Shown here in pieces: positions 42,317 to 50,399 of a DNA stretch of 64,000 bases (position 1 is the first letter of the stretch; every line of letters begins with the position of its first letter). The stretch covers positions 1 through 64,000 of the forward strand of contig NZ_QDKO01000036.1 of the NCBI RefSeq assembly GCF_003094615.1. The letters run 5' to 3'. Under the pieces are notes generated by a model. The model worked only from the letters and a program-made list of their open reading frames with translations. It did not search any database and had not been told where the DNA came from. The translations under genes were made by a program, and so were the position numbers. The DNA is from Caulobacter radicis (GTDB lineage: Bacteria > Pseudomonadota > Alphaproteobacteria > Caulobacterales > Caulobacteraceae).

Positions 42317-45300
42317 TGAACGCCGCTCCCGCGATCGGGGCGATGGCGGCGGGCTGGTTGATGGCCGCCCCCGTCCTGGCGGCGACGCCCGAACGATCCT
42401 TCGCCTTCGACCAGCCGGCCCAGCCCCTGGCCACGGCCCTGCTGTCGGTGTCGGCGCGCACCGGCGCGGTGATCGCCGCCCCATCGGCCCTGACCGCCGG
42501 CCGCCGTGCGCCCGGTCTGTCGGGATCGATGTCGTTGAACCAGGCCCTCCGGATGCTGCTGGCGGGCTCGGACCTGGATTTCTCGATCTCGTCATCTGGC
42601 GTCGTGACCCTGAACCGCCACACCCGGGCCGTCGCGACCGCGCCGCCCTCGCCGCTCCGCTCCTCGACACCCCAAGGCGATGAACCGACCCTGGTCACGC
42701 CGATCAGCGTGCTGGCCCGCCCCCTGGCCGAGCCCGCGACCGAACAGGCGCGGGACGCCCCGGCCCAGGTCGACGTCCTGCTGGAGGAACAGCTTCGCGG
42801 CGCCGGCGCGCTGGGCCTGGGCGACGCCCTGCGGCAGATGCCGGGCGTGACCGCCGGTCCGGAGGCCGGAGAGGCGCGCCAGATCGCCGTCCGGGGCGTG
42901 GGAGGCCGCTTCACGCGCGTACGGGTCAACGGCATGGAAACCCTGGCCACCTTCGGCGCCAGCAACGCCGTCGGCGGCACCAATCGCGGCCGGGCCTTCG
43001 ACTACAACATCTTCGCCGCCGACCTGTTCAAGCAGGTGCGATTGCAGAAGACCGCCTCGGCCGACGTCGACGAGGGCTCGCTGGGGGCGACGATCGACAT
43101 GCGCACCCGCTCGCCCCTGGAGCTGCCGCGCCGCCACGCGGTGTTCATCGTCGAGGCCGGCTACCAGGCCCTGTCGCGCGAGGCCCGGCCCCGGGTCTCG
43201 GCGGTGCTTTCCCGACGCGACGCCGCGGGCCGGCTGGGCGTCCTGGTCTCGGCCGCCTATTCAGGCCGTTCGGTGGTCGAGGCCGGCGCCAGCGCCGGCC
43301 AGTGGGAGACCGGCGTCGCCATCGCGCCCGGTTTCGGGTCCGCCGCCGCACCGCTCGACCTCGCCACCGTCAACGCCGCCCTGCACGCCCGTATTCCCCG
43401 GCTGGAGCTGATGGAGATCGACCAGGAGCGCGTGGGCCTGACCGGTTCCCTGGAATGGCGGCCGGACGACGCCACCCGCATCGCGCTGGACACGATCTAT
43501 GCCGAGCTGCGCTCCAGCCGGCGCGAGAACCTGCTGGAAAGCTTCACCTTCCGCACGCCCGGCGCCTGCGCCGCATCGCCCGATCCGCGCTGCGGCATAA
43601 ACGCCGTGGCGGTCACGGCGGCCGACATCGCCCTGTTCGGCGGCCGCAAGCCAGTGCTGATCGCCGGCCGGTTCGACAATGTCGATGTGCGCTCCGAGGC
43701 CCGCCGCGACGAGCTGAACACCATCTTCCGCCAGACCACCCTGGCGGCGACCCACCGGTTTCGCGAGGGCCTGGAAGGCCGGCTGCTGGCCGGCTTCAGT
43801 CGATCGGACTTCAGCAATCCCGTCCAGCAGACGCTCTATCTGGAGCAGTTCGATGTCGACGGTTTCGCGTACGACTTCTCCGACAGAAGCCGTCCGGCGC
43901 TGAGCTTCGGCGACGCCGCCCTGGCCACGCCCGACGCCTGGACGATCAGCGAGTTCCGCTCCGATCCCAACTGGGTCGACAACAGCTATCGGTCGCTGGC
44001 GCTGGATCTCGAAAACCGCTCGGGTCCGGTGGATTGGCGCGTCGGCCTGCTGGCCAAGACCTATCGCAACGTCGGCTCGGCCCGGATGCGCTCGGACGGC
44101 GGGATCGGCAACATCAACGCCGAGCTTCCGGCGAGCCTGCGCACGCTCTCCCTGGCCGACTATGTGCGCCTCGTCGGCCGGGGCGTCGACTTCGGCGTCG
44201 TCGGCGCCCCCGCCCAATGGCTGGCGATCGACACCCGCGCGGCGCTCGCGGCGGCCTGCGCGACAAGTGAATGTCCAGGCTTCGAACTGGGCCCCGGCAC
44301 CGTCGCCGGCCTGAACTACGATGTCACCGAACGCTCCGACGCGGCCTTCCTGCAACTGGCCCTGCCCCGCTCCCCCTCGCGCCGCTTCTGGGGCGAAGCG
44401 GGCGTGCGCGTGATCCACACAAGGGTCGACGCGGCCAGCCTCGATGTCGGAGCCGACGCCGTCGCGCGCTGGACCAGCGCCGCCAATGACTACTGGTCCA
44501 CCCTGCCGTCGCTGAACCTGGCCTGGAGCCTGTCGCCCGACATCATCATGCGGCTGGGCGCGGCAAGGGTGATGGTGCGTCCTGACCTGATCAGCCTGCG
44601 GCCCGGTGTCAGCGTCTCGACCACCGGCGCCAAGTCGGCCTCGTCGGGCAATCCGGACCTGCGCCCCACACGCGCCGACGCCTTTGATCTCTCCGTGGAC
44701 TGGCGACCACGCCAGGGCGTGCAAGTCTCGGCCGCCGTCTATCGCAAGGCCATCGCCACCACCGTGCAGGGCACGAGCACCCGGCCCGCCCCGTTCTCGG
44801 CCAACCCGTTCGGACTGCCCGACAGCGTCGCGCTCGAGGCCTGCGGGACAGCGCCGGACTGCTCGCCTGGCCTGCCGATCTGGCAGTTCTCGCGTCCGAT
44901 CAATTCGGGTCCAGGCAGACTGACGGGCGTGGAAATCTCGTTTCGCGCCCCGCTCGGCGAAAACTGGAGCGTCCAGGGCGCGGCGGCCTACACGCGCACG
45001 GTGGTGAGGCTGCTCGACCAGAGCGGGACCTGGGTCGACATGCAGGATGCCCTGGGCGCGCCGCGCGTGGCGGCCAACATCGGCCTCGCCTACCAGCGCC
45101 CCAGGCTGGAGGCGCGCGCCGCTCTCAGCCACCGCAGCCGCTATCTCGCCACCATCCCCGCCCCCAACGGCGGCGACGTCGACGGGGTGGATCCGCTGAC
45201 CACGCTGGACGCCGCCGCCAGGCTCACCCTGTCGCCGCGCTTGGCCCTGACGGCCGAGGCCGCCAACCTGACCGACGCCTATCAGCGCCAGTTCAGCGAC

Positions 45301-45372
45301 CGGACGCTGATCCCGACCTATCGCCACCACACCGGCCGAGAGTTCCGACTGGGCCTGCGCTGGACGATGTAG
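42316..45372 (+). CDS. Signal-transducing TonB receptor with STN domain
   Basis: A 1,018-aa outer-membrane receptor. The signal peptide (AIGAMAAGWLMAAPVLAAT) is followed by an STN (secretin/TonB short N-terminal) domain at about residues 28-95 (FDQPAQPLATALLSVSARTG), a linker, and then a plug (LGLGDALRQMPGVT, ARQIAVRGVGGRFTRVRVNG, VDEGSLGATIDMRTR). The large barrel ends REFRLGLRWTM. The STN domain passes the ligand signal to FecR, which frees the ECF sigma, usually increasing expression of the receptor itself. The receptor family is the large Xanthomonas/Caulobacter type, more common for sugars than for iron. The ATG at 42316 is coupled to the fecR stop; a GTG at 42313 is also possible. Confidence 0.88.
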   Translation: MNAAPAIGAMAAGWLMAAPVLAATPERSFAFDQPAQPLATALLSVSARTGAVIAAPSALTAGRRAPGLSGSMSLNQALRMLLAGSDLDFSISSSGVVTLNRHTRAVATAPPSPLRSSTPQGDEPTLVTPISVLARPLAEPATEQARDAPAQVDVLLEEQLRGAGALGLGDALRQMPGVTAGPEAGEARQIAVRGVGGRFTRVRVNGMETLATFGASNAVGGTNRGRAFDYNIFAADLFKQVRLQKTASADVDEGSLGATIDMRTRSPLELPRRHAVFIVEAGYQALSREARPRVSAVLSRRDAAGRLGVLVSAAYSGRSVVEAGASAGQWETGVAIAPGFGSAAAPLDLATVNAALHARIPRLELMEIDQERVGLTGSLEWRPDDATRIALDTIYAELRSSRRENLLESFTFRTPGACAASPDPRCGINAVAVTAADIALFGGRKPVLIAGRFDNVDVRSEARRDELNTIFRQTTLAATHRFREGLEGRLLAGFSRSDFSNPVQQTLYLEQFDVDGFAYDFSDRSRPALSFGDAALATPDAWTISEFRSDPNWVDNSYRSLALDLENRSGPVDWRVGLLAKTYRNVGSARMRSDGGIGNINAELPASLRTLSLADYVRLVGRGVDFGVVGAPAQWLAIDTRAALAAACATSECPGFELGPGTVAGLNYDVTERSDAAFLQLALPRSPSRRFWGEAGVRVIHTRVDAASLDVGADAVARWTSAANDYWSTLPSLNLAWSLSPDIIMRLGAARVMVRPDLISLRPGVSVSTTGAKSASSGNPDLRPTRADAFDLSVDWRPRQGVQVSAAVYRKAIATTVQGTSTRPAPFSANPFGLPDSVALEACGTAPDCSPGLPIWQFSRPINSGPGRLTGVEISFRAPLGENWSVQGAAAYTRTVVRLLDQSGTWVDMQDALGAPRVAANIGLAYQRPRLEARAALSHRSRYLATIPAPNGGDVDGVDPLTTLDAAARLTLSPRLALTAEAANLTDAYQRQFSDRTLIPTYRHHTGREFRLGLRWTM

Positions 45373-45717
45373 TCGCCGCGCTGATCGGCGCCGATGACGC
45401 CCGCTCAACGATCCGCGGCTCATCAAGAGATGCAGAATTACTCATAAGGCTGCGCAAGTACGACAAGGCGTGCGCAGACAATCTGATTAGCCATCAAATT
45501 CAATGCACAAACAATTTCAGACGAAACGCTGAAAGCCGAACCGCAAGCGAACGCAGTTTTTCTGAATACCAGAACACCCAGAGCAGCAGCCGAATACCAC
45601 TCGGAGGCGACGCAGCGCGCCGCTCTCCTTCTTTGGCGACTTCCCCGCGTTCACCTGGGCCGCCGCTTCGGCGGCGGCCGCTTCTTGGGGAGGTCCTAGT
45701 ACGGGGCGTTCTCAATC
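45373..45717. promoter_or_regulatory. 345-bp AT-rich control region before the amine oxidase
   Basis: No ORF is credible. TTCTG (45560-45564) and CAGAA (45570-45574) form an inverted repeat with a 5-base centre, a possible operator. GGCCGCCGC-TTCG-GCGGCGGCC at 45658-45679 is a perfect 9-bp hairpin with a stable TTCG tetraloop, followed by GCTTCTT. GGGGAGG (45687-45693) lies 24 bases before the TTG start, too far for a normal ribosome-binding site. The hairpin and misplaced site suggest leader-level control of the amine oxidase. Confidence 0.5.
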
Positions 45718-47304
45718 TTGGTCAGCCGTCGCTCGTTCATCACCCGCGCCTTCGCCCTTGGAGGCTTCGCCGCCGGCTACGCGGCCCTCCAGGGCCTGGG
45801 TCTGACATCCACGGCCTTCGCGCAGGAAGCGCCCGACCTGCCGCGCGATTTCGGCAAGGGGCGCTCGGTGGTCGTCCTGGGCGCCGGGATCGCCGGCCTG
45901 GTCGCCGCCTACGAACTCGAACGCGCCGGCTTTTCCGTCACCGTGGTCGAGGCCCGTGATCGGGTCGGCGGCCGCAACTGGACCATCCGCGGCGGCGACC
46001 GCGTCGAGACGCTGGACCGTCCCGACCAGACCGCAGCCTTCTCGCACGGTCTCTATTTCAACGCCGGCCCCGCCCGCCTGCCCAGCCACCACCAGGGCGT
46101 CCTGTCCTACGCCAAGGCCCTGAACGTGCCGCTGGAGGTGGAGGTCAATTCCAGCCGCAGCAGCCTGCTGCAATCCGACGCCGCATTCGGCGGCAAGCCG
46201 ATCCAGCAGCGCCAGGCGATCAACGACCTGCGCGGCGGGCTGTCGGAACTACTGGCCAAGGCCACGCGCGGCGGCGGCCTGGACCAGGAACTCACCGTCC
46301 CCGACAAGGAACGGCTGCTGGCCTTCCTCAAGACCTACGGCGACCTCGACTCCGGCGGCGCCTACAGGGGGTCTGAGCGGTCCGGCTATGTCACCGCGCC
46401 CGGCGCGGCCGGCCAGAAGGGCGTGGCGCGGCCGCCGCTGGCCCTGCGCGACCTGCTGTCCGACGAAACCCTGCCCTACGCCCTGTTCGAGGAGAACATC
46501 CTCATGCAGGCCACCATGCTGGAGCCGACCGGCGGCATGGACGCCATTCCCAAGGCCCTGGCCAAGGCGCTGAAGGGACCGCTGCTGCTCGGCGCCGAGG
46601 TCACGGCCTTCCGCCAGAACCAGCACACGGCCGAGGTCGCCATCCGCGACCGCAAAGGCGGCGCCTCGCGCAAGCTGACCGCCGACTACCTGGTCGTCAC
46701 CGTGCCGCTGCCGATCCTGGCCAAGGTCGCCAACGACCTGCCCGGCGAGGTCCAGGCCGCCATCGCCGGCGCCCGCTACGACAACGCCACCAAGGTGGCC
46801 TTCGACTCCCCACGCTTCTGGGAGGCCGAGCAGATCTATGGCGGCCTGTCGTTCGTGGGCGGCGAGACCACGCTCGTCTGGTACCCCAGCGGCGGCTTCC
46901 ACCAACCGCGCGGCCTGCTGGTCGGCGCCTACACCGTCGGGGCGGCGGCGCGGACCTTCCAGGCGCGAAGCTTCGACGACCAGGTCGCCGTCACCCGCGC
47001 CGCGATCGACAAGCTGCACCCCGGCAAGGGCCGCGAGCTTTCGGCTCCGCTGGTGATCGACTGGAACCGCCAGGCCCTCAACCTCGGCCCCTGGATCCAC
47101 TGGGAAGGCGACGGCAACGACCCTGCCGCCTACGGCCTGCTGAACCAGCCCCAGGGCCGGATCTTCCTGTCCGGCGCCCACCTCTCGCAACTGCCCAGCT
47201 GGCAGGAGGGCGGCGTCGCCGCCGCCCGCCGCACGGTCGGCCTGATCGCCCAGCACGTCCGCGCCGACCGCCTCACCCTTTCCCGAACGGAGACCCGTCC
47301 ATGA
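45718..47304 (+). CDS. Tat-exported FAD-dependent amine oxidase
   Basis: A 528-aa flavoprotein of the amine oxidase / L-amino-acid oxidase family. The twin-arginine signal is SRRSFITRAFALGGFAAGYA. The FAD-binding motif is VVVLGAGIAGLVAAYELERA (residues 51-70), then VVEARDRVGGRNWTIR. The C-terminal FAD segment is IFLSGAHLSQLPSWQEGGV. It should oxidise an amine or amino acid to an imine with oxygen, making H2O2, in the periplasm. An in-frame TAG at 45697 excludes earlier starts, leaving TTG 45718 as the first plausible start. It overlaps a RidA-type gene by 4 bp, which fits because RidA hydrolyses reactive imines/enamines. Confidence 0.85.
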   Translation: MVSRRSFITRAFALGGFAAGYAALQGLGLTSTAFAQEAPDLPRDFGKGRSVVVLGAGIAGLVAAYELERAGFSVTVVEARDRVGGRNWTIRGGDRVETLDRPDQTAAFSHGLYFNAGPARLPSHHQGVLSYAKALNVPLEVEVNSSRSSLLQSDAAFGGKPIQQRQAINDLRGGLSELLAKATRGGGLDQELTVPDKERLLAFLKTYGDLDSGGAYRGSERSGYVTAPGAAGQKGVARPPLALRDLLSDETLPYALFEENILMQATMLEPTGGMDAIPKALAKALKGPLLLGAEVTAFRQNQHTAEVAIRDRKGGASRKLTADYLVVTVPLPILAKVANDLPGEVQAAIAGARYDNATKVAFDSPRFWEAEQIYGGLSFVGGETTLVWYPSGGFHQPRGLLVGAYTVGAAARTFQARSFDDQVAVTRAAIDKLHPGKGRELSAPLVIDWNRQALNLGPWIHWEGDGNDPAAYGLLNQPQGRIFLSGAHLSQLPSWQEGGVAAARRTVGLIAQHVRADRLTLSRTETRP

Positions 47305-47777
47305 TCCGCAAGCTCGCCTTCGCTCTTGTTCTGACCGCCGCTTTCGCGGCGGGCTCGGCAAGCGCGGCCGAAATCCGCCGCGCGCCGTCATCCGGCGCGA
47401 TCGCCATCACCCCGTCCGTGGCTGTCCCGGCCGGGACCGAACTCGTCTTCCTCAGCGGCGCCCTGCCCACCATCGCCGACAAGGCCAAACCCGGCACGAC
47501 CGAGGAACAGACCCGCTCGGTGCTGTCCAAGCTGGAAGCGGCGCTGAAGGCCGAGGGCCTTGGCCATGGCGACGTGGTCAAGGCCACCGTCTTCCTGGTC
47601 GGCGATCCGGCCAAGAGCGGCGAGATCGACTTCGCGGGCCTGAACAAGGCCTGGGCCGAAGCCTTCGGCACGACCGCCCAGCCCAACAAGCCGGCGCGCA
47701 GCACGGTGAAGGTGGCGGGTCTGGTCCTGCCCGGCTCGCTGGTCGAGATCGAATTCGTCGCCGCCAAGACCCGCTGA
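47301..47777 (+). CDS. Periplasmic RidA-family imine deaminase
   Basis: A 158-aa protein with a signal peptide (LAFALVLTAAFAAGSASAAE) ahead of a YjgF/YER057c/UK114 (RidA) domain at about residues 35-155. The conserved Arg133 lies in KPARSTVKV, the position of the Arg that binds the carboxylate of the 2-imino acid. The closing LVEIEFVAA is also typical. Most RidA proteins are cytoplasmic; this one is exported. It is coupled by a 4-bp overlap (ATGA) to the amine oxidase, which would produce its imine substrate in the same compartment. Function is inferred from family and context. Confidence 0.85.
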   Translation: MIRKLAFALVLTAAFAAGSASAAEIRRAPSSGAIAITPSVAVPAGTELVFLSGALPTIADKAKPGTTEEQTRSVLSKLEAALKAEGLGHGDVVKATVFLVGDPAKSGEIDFAGLNKAWAEAFGTTAQPNKPARSTVKVAGLVLPGSLVEIEFVAAKTR

Positions 47778-47803
47778 CGGGCTGCTAGCGACAACCAACC
47801 CGA

Positions 47804-47834
47804 GCGTGGCGGCCACCCAGTTCGGTCGCCACGC
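47804..47834 (+). repeat. Hairpin between ridA and receptor
   Basis: GCGTGGCG (47804-47811) and CGCCACGC (47827-47834) form an 8-bp stem with a 15-base loop, 26 bp after the RidA stop. There is no U-run. It may stabilise the upstream message or set different levels for the receptor. Confidence 0.45.
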
Positions 47835-47913
47835 CCGACACCCGCCGTGCGACGGGGCCGCTTCCCAGGCCGATCGCCCATCTCAACAATCTGAACTTTC
47901 ATCGGGGGATAGG

Positions 47914-50358
47914 ATGAAAACCCAAATTCTGGGCGCGTCGACGCTCGCCTTGACGACGGCCCTGTGGGGCGGGGCCGCGCTCGCCGATCCGGCGCCGGAA
48001 CCGGCAGCGCCCGATGTCGCCTCGGTCGAGGCGGTGATCGTCACCGGCACCCGCCAGAGCGGCGTCCGCGCGGTCGACAGCGCCGCGCCGGTGCAAGTGA
48101 TCGGCGACGAGGCCCTGGCGCGCACCGGCCAGTCCGACCTGCGTCTCGCCATCAGCAACCTCGTGCCGTCGTTCACCGCCCAGGCCTTCGGCGGCGACGC
48201 GGCCAACTTGACCCTGTCTGCCCGCCTGCGCGGGGTCAGCGCCAACCAGACCTTGGTGCTGATCAACGGCAAGCGCCGCCACGGCACCGCCAACCTCGCC
48301 GTGCTGGCCGGGGCATACCAGGGCTCGGCGGCGGCCGATCTCAACTTCATCCCGACCGCCGCGATCGCTCGCATCGAGGTTCTGACCGACGGCGCGGCCG
48401 CCCAGTACGGCACCGACGCCATCGCAGGCGTCATCAACATCATCCTCAAGGACGACGACCACGGCGGCAGCGCCTCGGCGACCGGCGGCGCCTATTACGA
48501 AAGCGACGGCGAGACCTACAGCCTGTCGGCCAACGCCGGCTTCGCGCCCGCGCCCGGCGCCTATGTCAACGTCACGCTGGAGAACCGCTTCCACGACTTC
48601 AGCTTCCGCGGCGCGCCGGACGCGCGGATCGTCGCCCCCGCCGCCGTCGCCGCCAATCCGAGCTGGCCGACCGCCCTGCCCGGCTATCCGTACGTGAACC
48701 GCATCGCCGGCGACGCCCGCTACCAGATCACCGCCGGCACGGTCTCGGCCGGCTGGAAGGCCAGCGACCAGCTCGAGGTCTACGGCTTCGGCACCTACGG
48801 CGTGAAGAAGGCCACGGCCTACGAGAACTATCGCCTGCCCAACCGCCTGCCGGCGATCTATCCCAAGGGCTTCAGCCCGATGTTGGAAACGCTGGAGACC
48901 GACTACGCCCTGACCGGGGGGATCAAGGGCCAGGCGCTTGGCGGCTGGCGTTACGATCTCTCCAGCACCTACGGCCGTGACGACCACGAGGTGCGGGTGC
49001 GCAAGTCGGCCAACCTTCAACTCTATGCCGACACCGGCGCCACCCCGACCGAGTTCCACGCCGGCGACTTCATCTCCACCCAATGGACCAACAATCTGGA
49101 CTTCAGCCGCGAGTTCGAGGTCGGCTGGGCCTCGCCGCTGACGCTGGCCCTGGGCGCCGAGCAGCGCAACGAAAGCTATGAAATCCAGGCCGGCGACGCA
49201 GCCGCGCGCTACAAGTCCGGCTCGCAGTCCTATCCGGGCTTCGCGCTCACCGACGCCGGCAAGCACAAGCGCGACAGCTGGGCGGTCTATGCCGACCTCG
49301 CCGCCTCGCCGGTCGAGAACCTGAAGCTCGATTTCGCGGTCCGCCACGAGGACTTCAGCGACTTCGGCTCGGCCGACATCGCCAAGCTGACCGGCCGCTA
49401 CGACTTCACGCCGGCCTTCGCGGTGCGCGGCACGGTCAGCAGCGGCTTCCGCGCGCCGACCCTGGCGGAGCTCTATTACTCAGCCACCAACGTCTCGCCG
49501 ACCACCGCCTTCGTCCAGCTGCCGCCGGGCTCGGCCGGCGCCAGGCTGCTGGGCCTGGACGGACTGGACCCCGAGAAGTCGACCAATCTCAGCGTCGGGA
49601 TCGTCGCTACGCCCCTGCCGCGCGTGTCGCTGACCATCGACGCCTACCAGATCAAGATCGAAGACCGCATCGTCGGCAGCGGCGCGCTGTACGGCAAGAT
49701 TGGCGGCGCCGTGGTCAATGCGGCGATCACCAACGCCATCACCGCCAACGGCAATGTGCTCGACCCCACCGTGGGCACGACGGGCATAAACCTTTTCTCC
49801 AACGGCCTTGACACCCGCACGCGCGGCGTCGAGATCCTCGCCACCACCTGGACCGATCTTGGCGACCTCGGAAAGATCGACTGGACCCTGGGCGTCAACG
49901 TCAACCAGACCAAGGTCACCCACATCGCCGCCCCGCCCTCGGGCCTGGGCAGCGCCGTGCTCTACGACCGGGCCGCCATCGCTTTCCTCGAACACGCCTC
50001 GCCGCGCTACAAGGCCAACCTGACGGCGGTCTACGCCAAGGACCGCTGGACCGTGAGCCTGACCAACACGCTCTACGGCCTCGCCTGGGCCTACACCAAC
50101 GTCAACGGGACCTACTTCAAGGACCGCATCAAGTCGCACCTGATCACCGACCTGGAACTGACCTATGCGGTCACCGAGGCGGTGAAGACGTCGATCGGGG
50201 CCAACAACCTGTTCGACGTCTACCCAGAGAACCTGAACCAAGCGGGCACGGCCGCCTCGATCGCGGCCGGCAATCCGGGCGTGGCGCTCTATCCCAGCTT
50301 CTCGCCGTTCGGGATCAATGGCGGCTACTACTATGCCCGCGTGACCTACAGCTTCTGA
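47914..50358 (+). CDS. TonB-dependent receptor linked to the amine oxidase
   Basis: An 814-aa outer-membrane receptor with a signal peptide (ILGASTLALTTALWGGAALA), TonB-box-like SVEAVIVTGTRQSG, a plug (about residues 45-160; NQTLVLINGKRRHGTANLAV, AARIEVLTDGAAAQYGTDAI-like block) and a barrel ending GGYYYARVTYSF, whose last residue is the canonical Phe. This is the receptor subfamily with the GKRRH plug motif seen in many proteobacteria. ATG 47914 has a GGGGGA-type site. It lies 136 bp after ridA in the same direction, so the trio may import and oxidise an amine or peptide compound. The substrate is not known. Confidence 0.88.
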   Translation: MKTQILGASTLALTTALWGGAALADPAPEPAAPDVASVEAVIVTGTRQSGVRAVDSAAPVQVIGDEALARTGQSDLRLAISNLVPSFTAQAFGGDAANLTLSARLRGVSANQTLVLINGKRRHGTANLAVLAGAYQGSAAADLNFIPTAAIARIEVLTDGAAAQYGTDAIAGVINIILKDDDHGGSASATGGAYYESDGETYSLSANAGFAPAPGAYVNVTLENRFHDFSFRGAPDARIVAPAAVAANPSWPTALPGYPYVNRIAGDARYQITAGTVSAGWKASDQLEVYGFGTYGVKKATAYENYRLPNRLPAIYPKGFSPMLETLETDYALTGGIKGQALGGWRYDLSSTYGRDDHEVRVRKSANLQLYADTGATPTEFHAGDFISTQWTNNLDFSREFEVGWASPLTLALGAEQRNESYEIQAGDAAARYKSGSQSYPGFALTDAGKHKRDSWAVYADLAASPVENLKLDFAVRHEDFSDFGSADIAKLTGRYDFTPAFAVRGTVSSGFRAPTLAELYYSATNVSPTTAFVQLPPGSAGARLLGLDGLDPEKSTNLSVGIVATPLPRVSLTIDAYQIKIEDRIVGSGALYGKIGGAVVNAAITNAITANGNVLDPTVGTTGINLFSNGLDTRTRGVEILATTWTDLGDLGKIDWTLGVNVNQTKVTHIAAPPSGLGSAVLYDRAAIAFLEHASPRYKANLTAVYAKDRWTVSLTNTLYGLAWAYTNVNGTYFKDRIKSHLITDLELTYAVTEAVKTSIGANNLFDVYPENLNQAGTAASIAAGNPGVALYPSFSPFGINGGYYYARVTYSF

Positions 50359-50363
50359 CGGCG

Positions 50364-50393
50364 CGGGACCTCCGGACCGATCCGGAGGTCCCG
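50364..50393. terminator. Hairpin between convergent receptor and GH35 genes
   Basis: CGGGACCTCCGGA and TCCGGAGGTCCCG form a perfect 13-bp stem with a CCGA loop. It lies 5 bp after the receptor stop and 6 bp before the GH35 stop. No U-run is present. Its position suggests a shared 3' end for both convergent messages. Confidence 0.75.
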
Positions 50394-50399
50394 TCCTGG

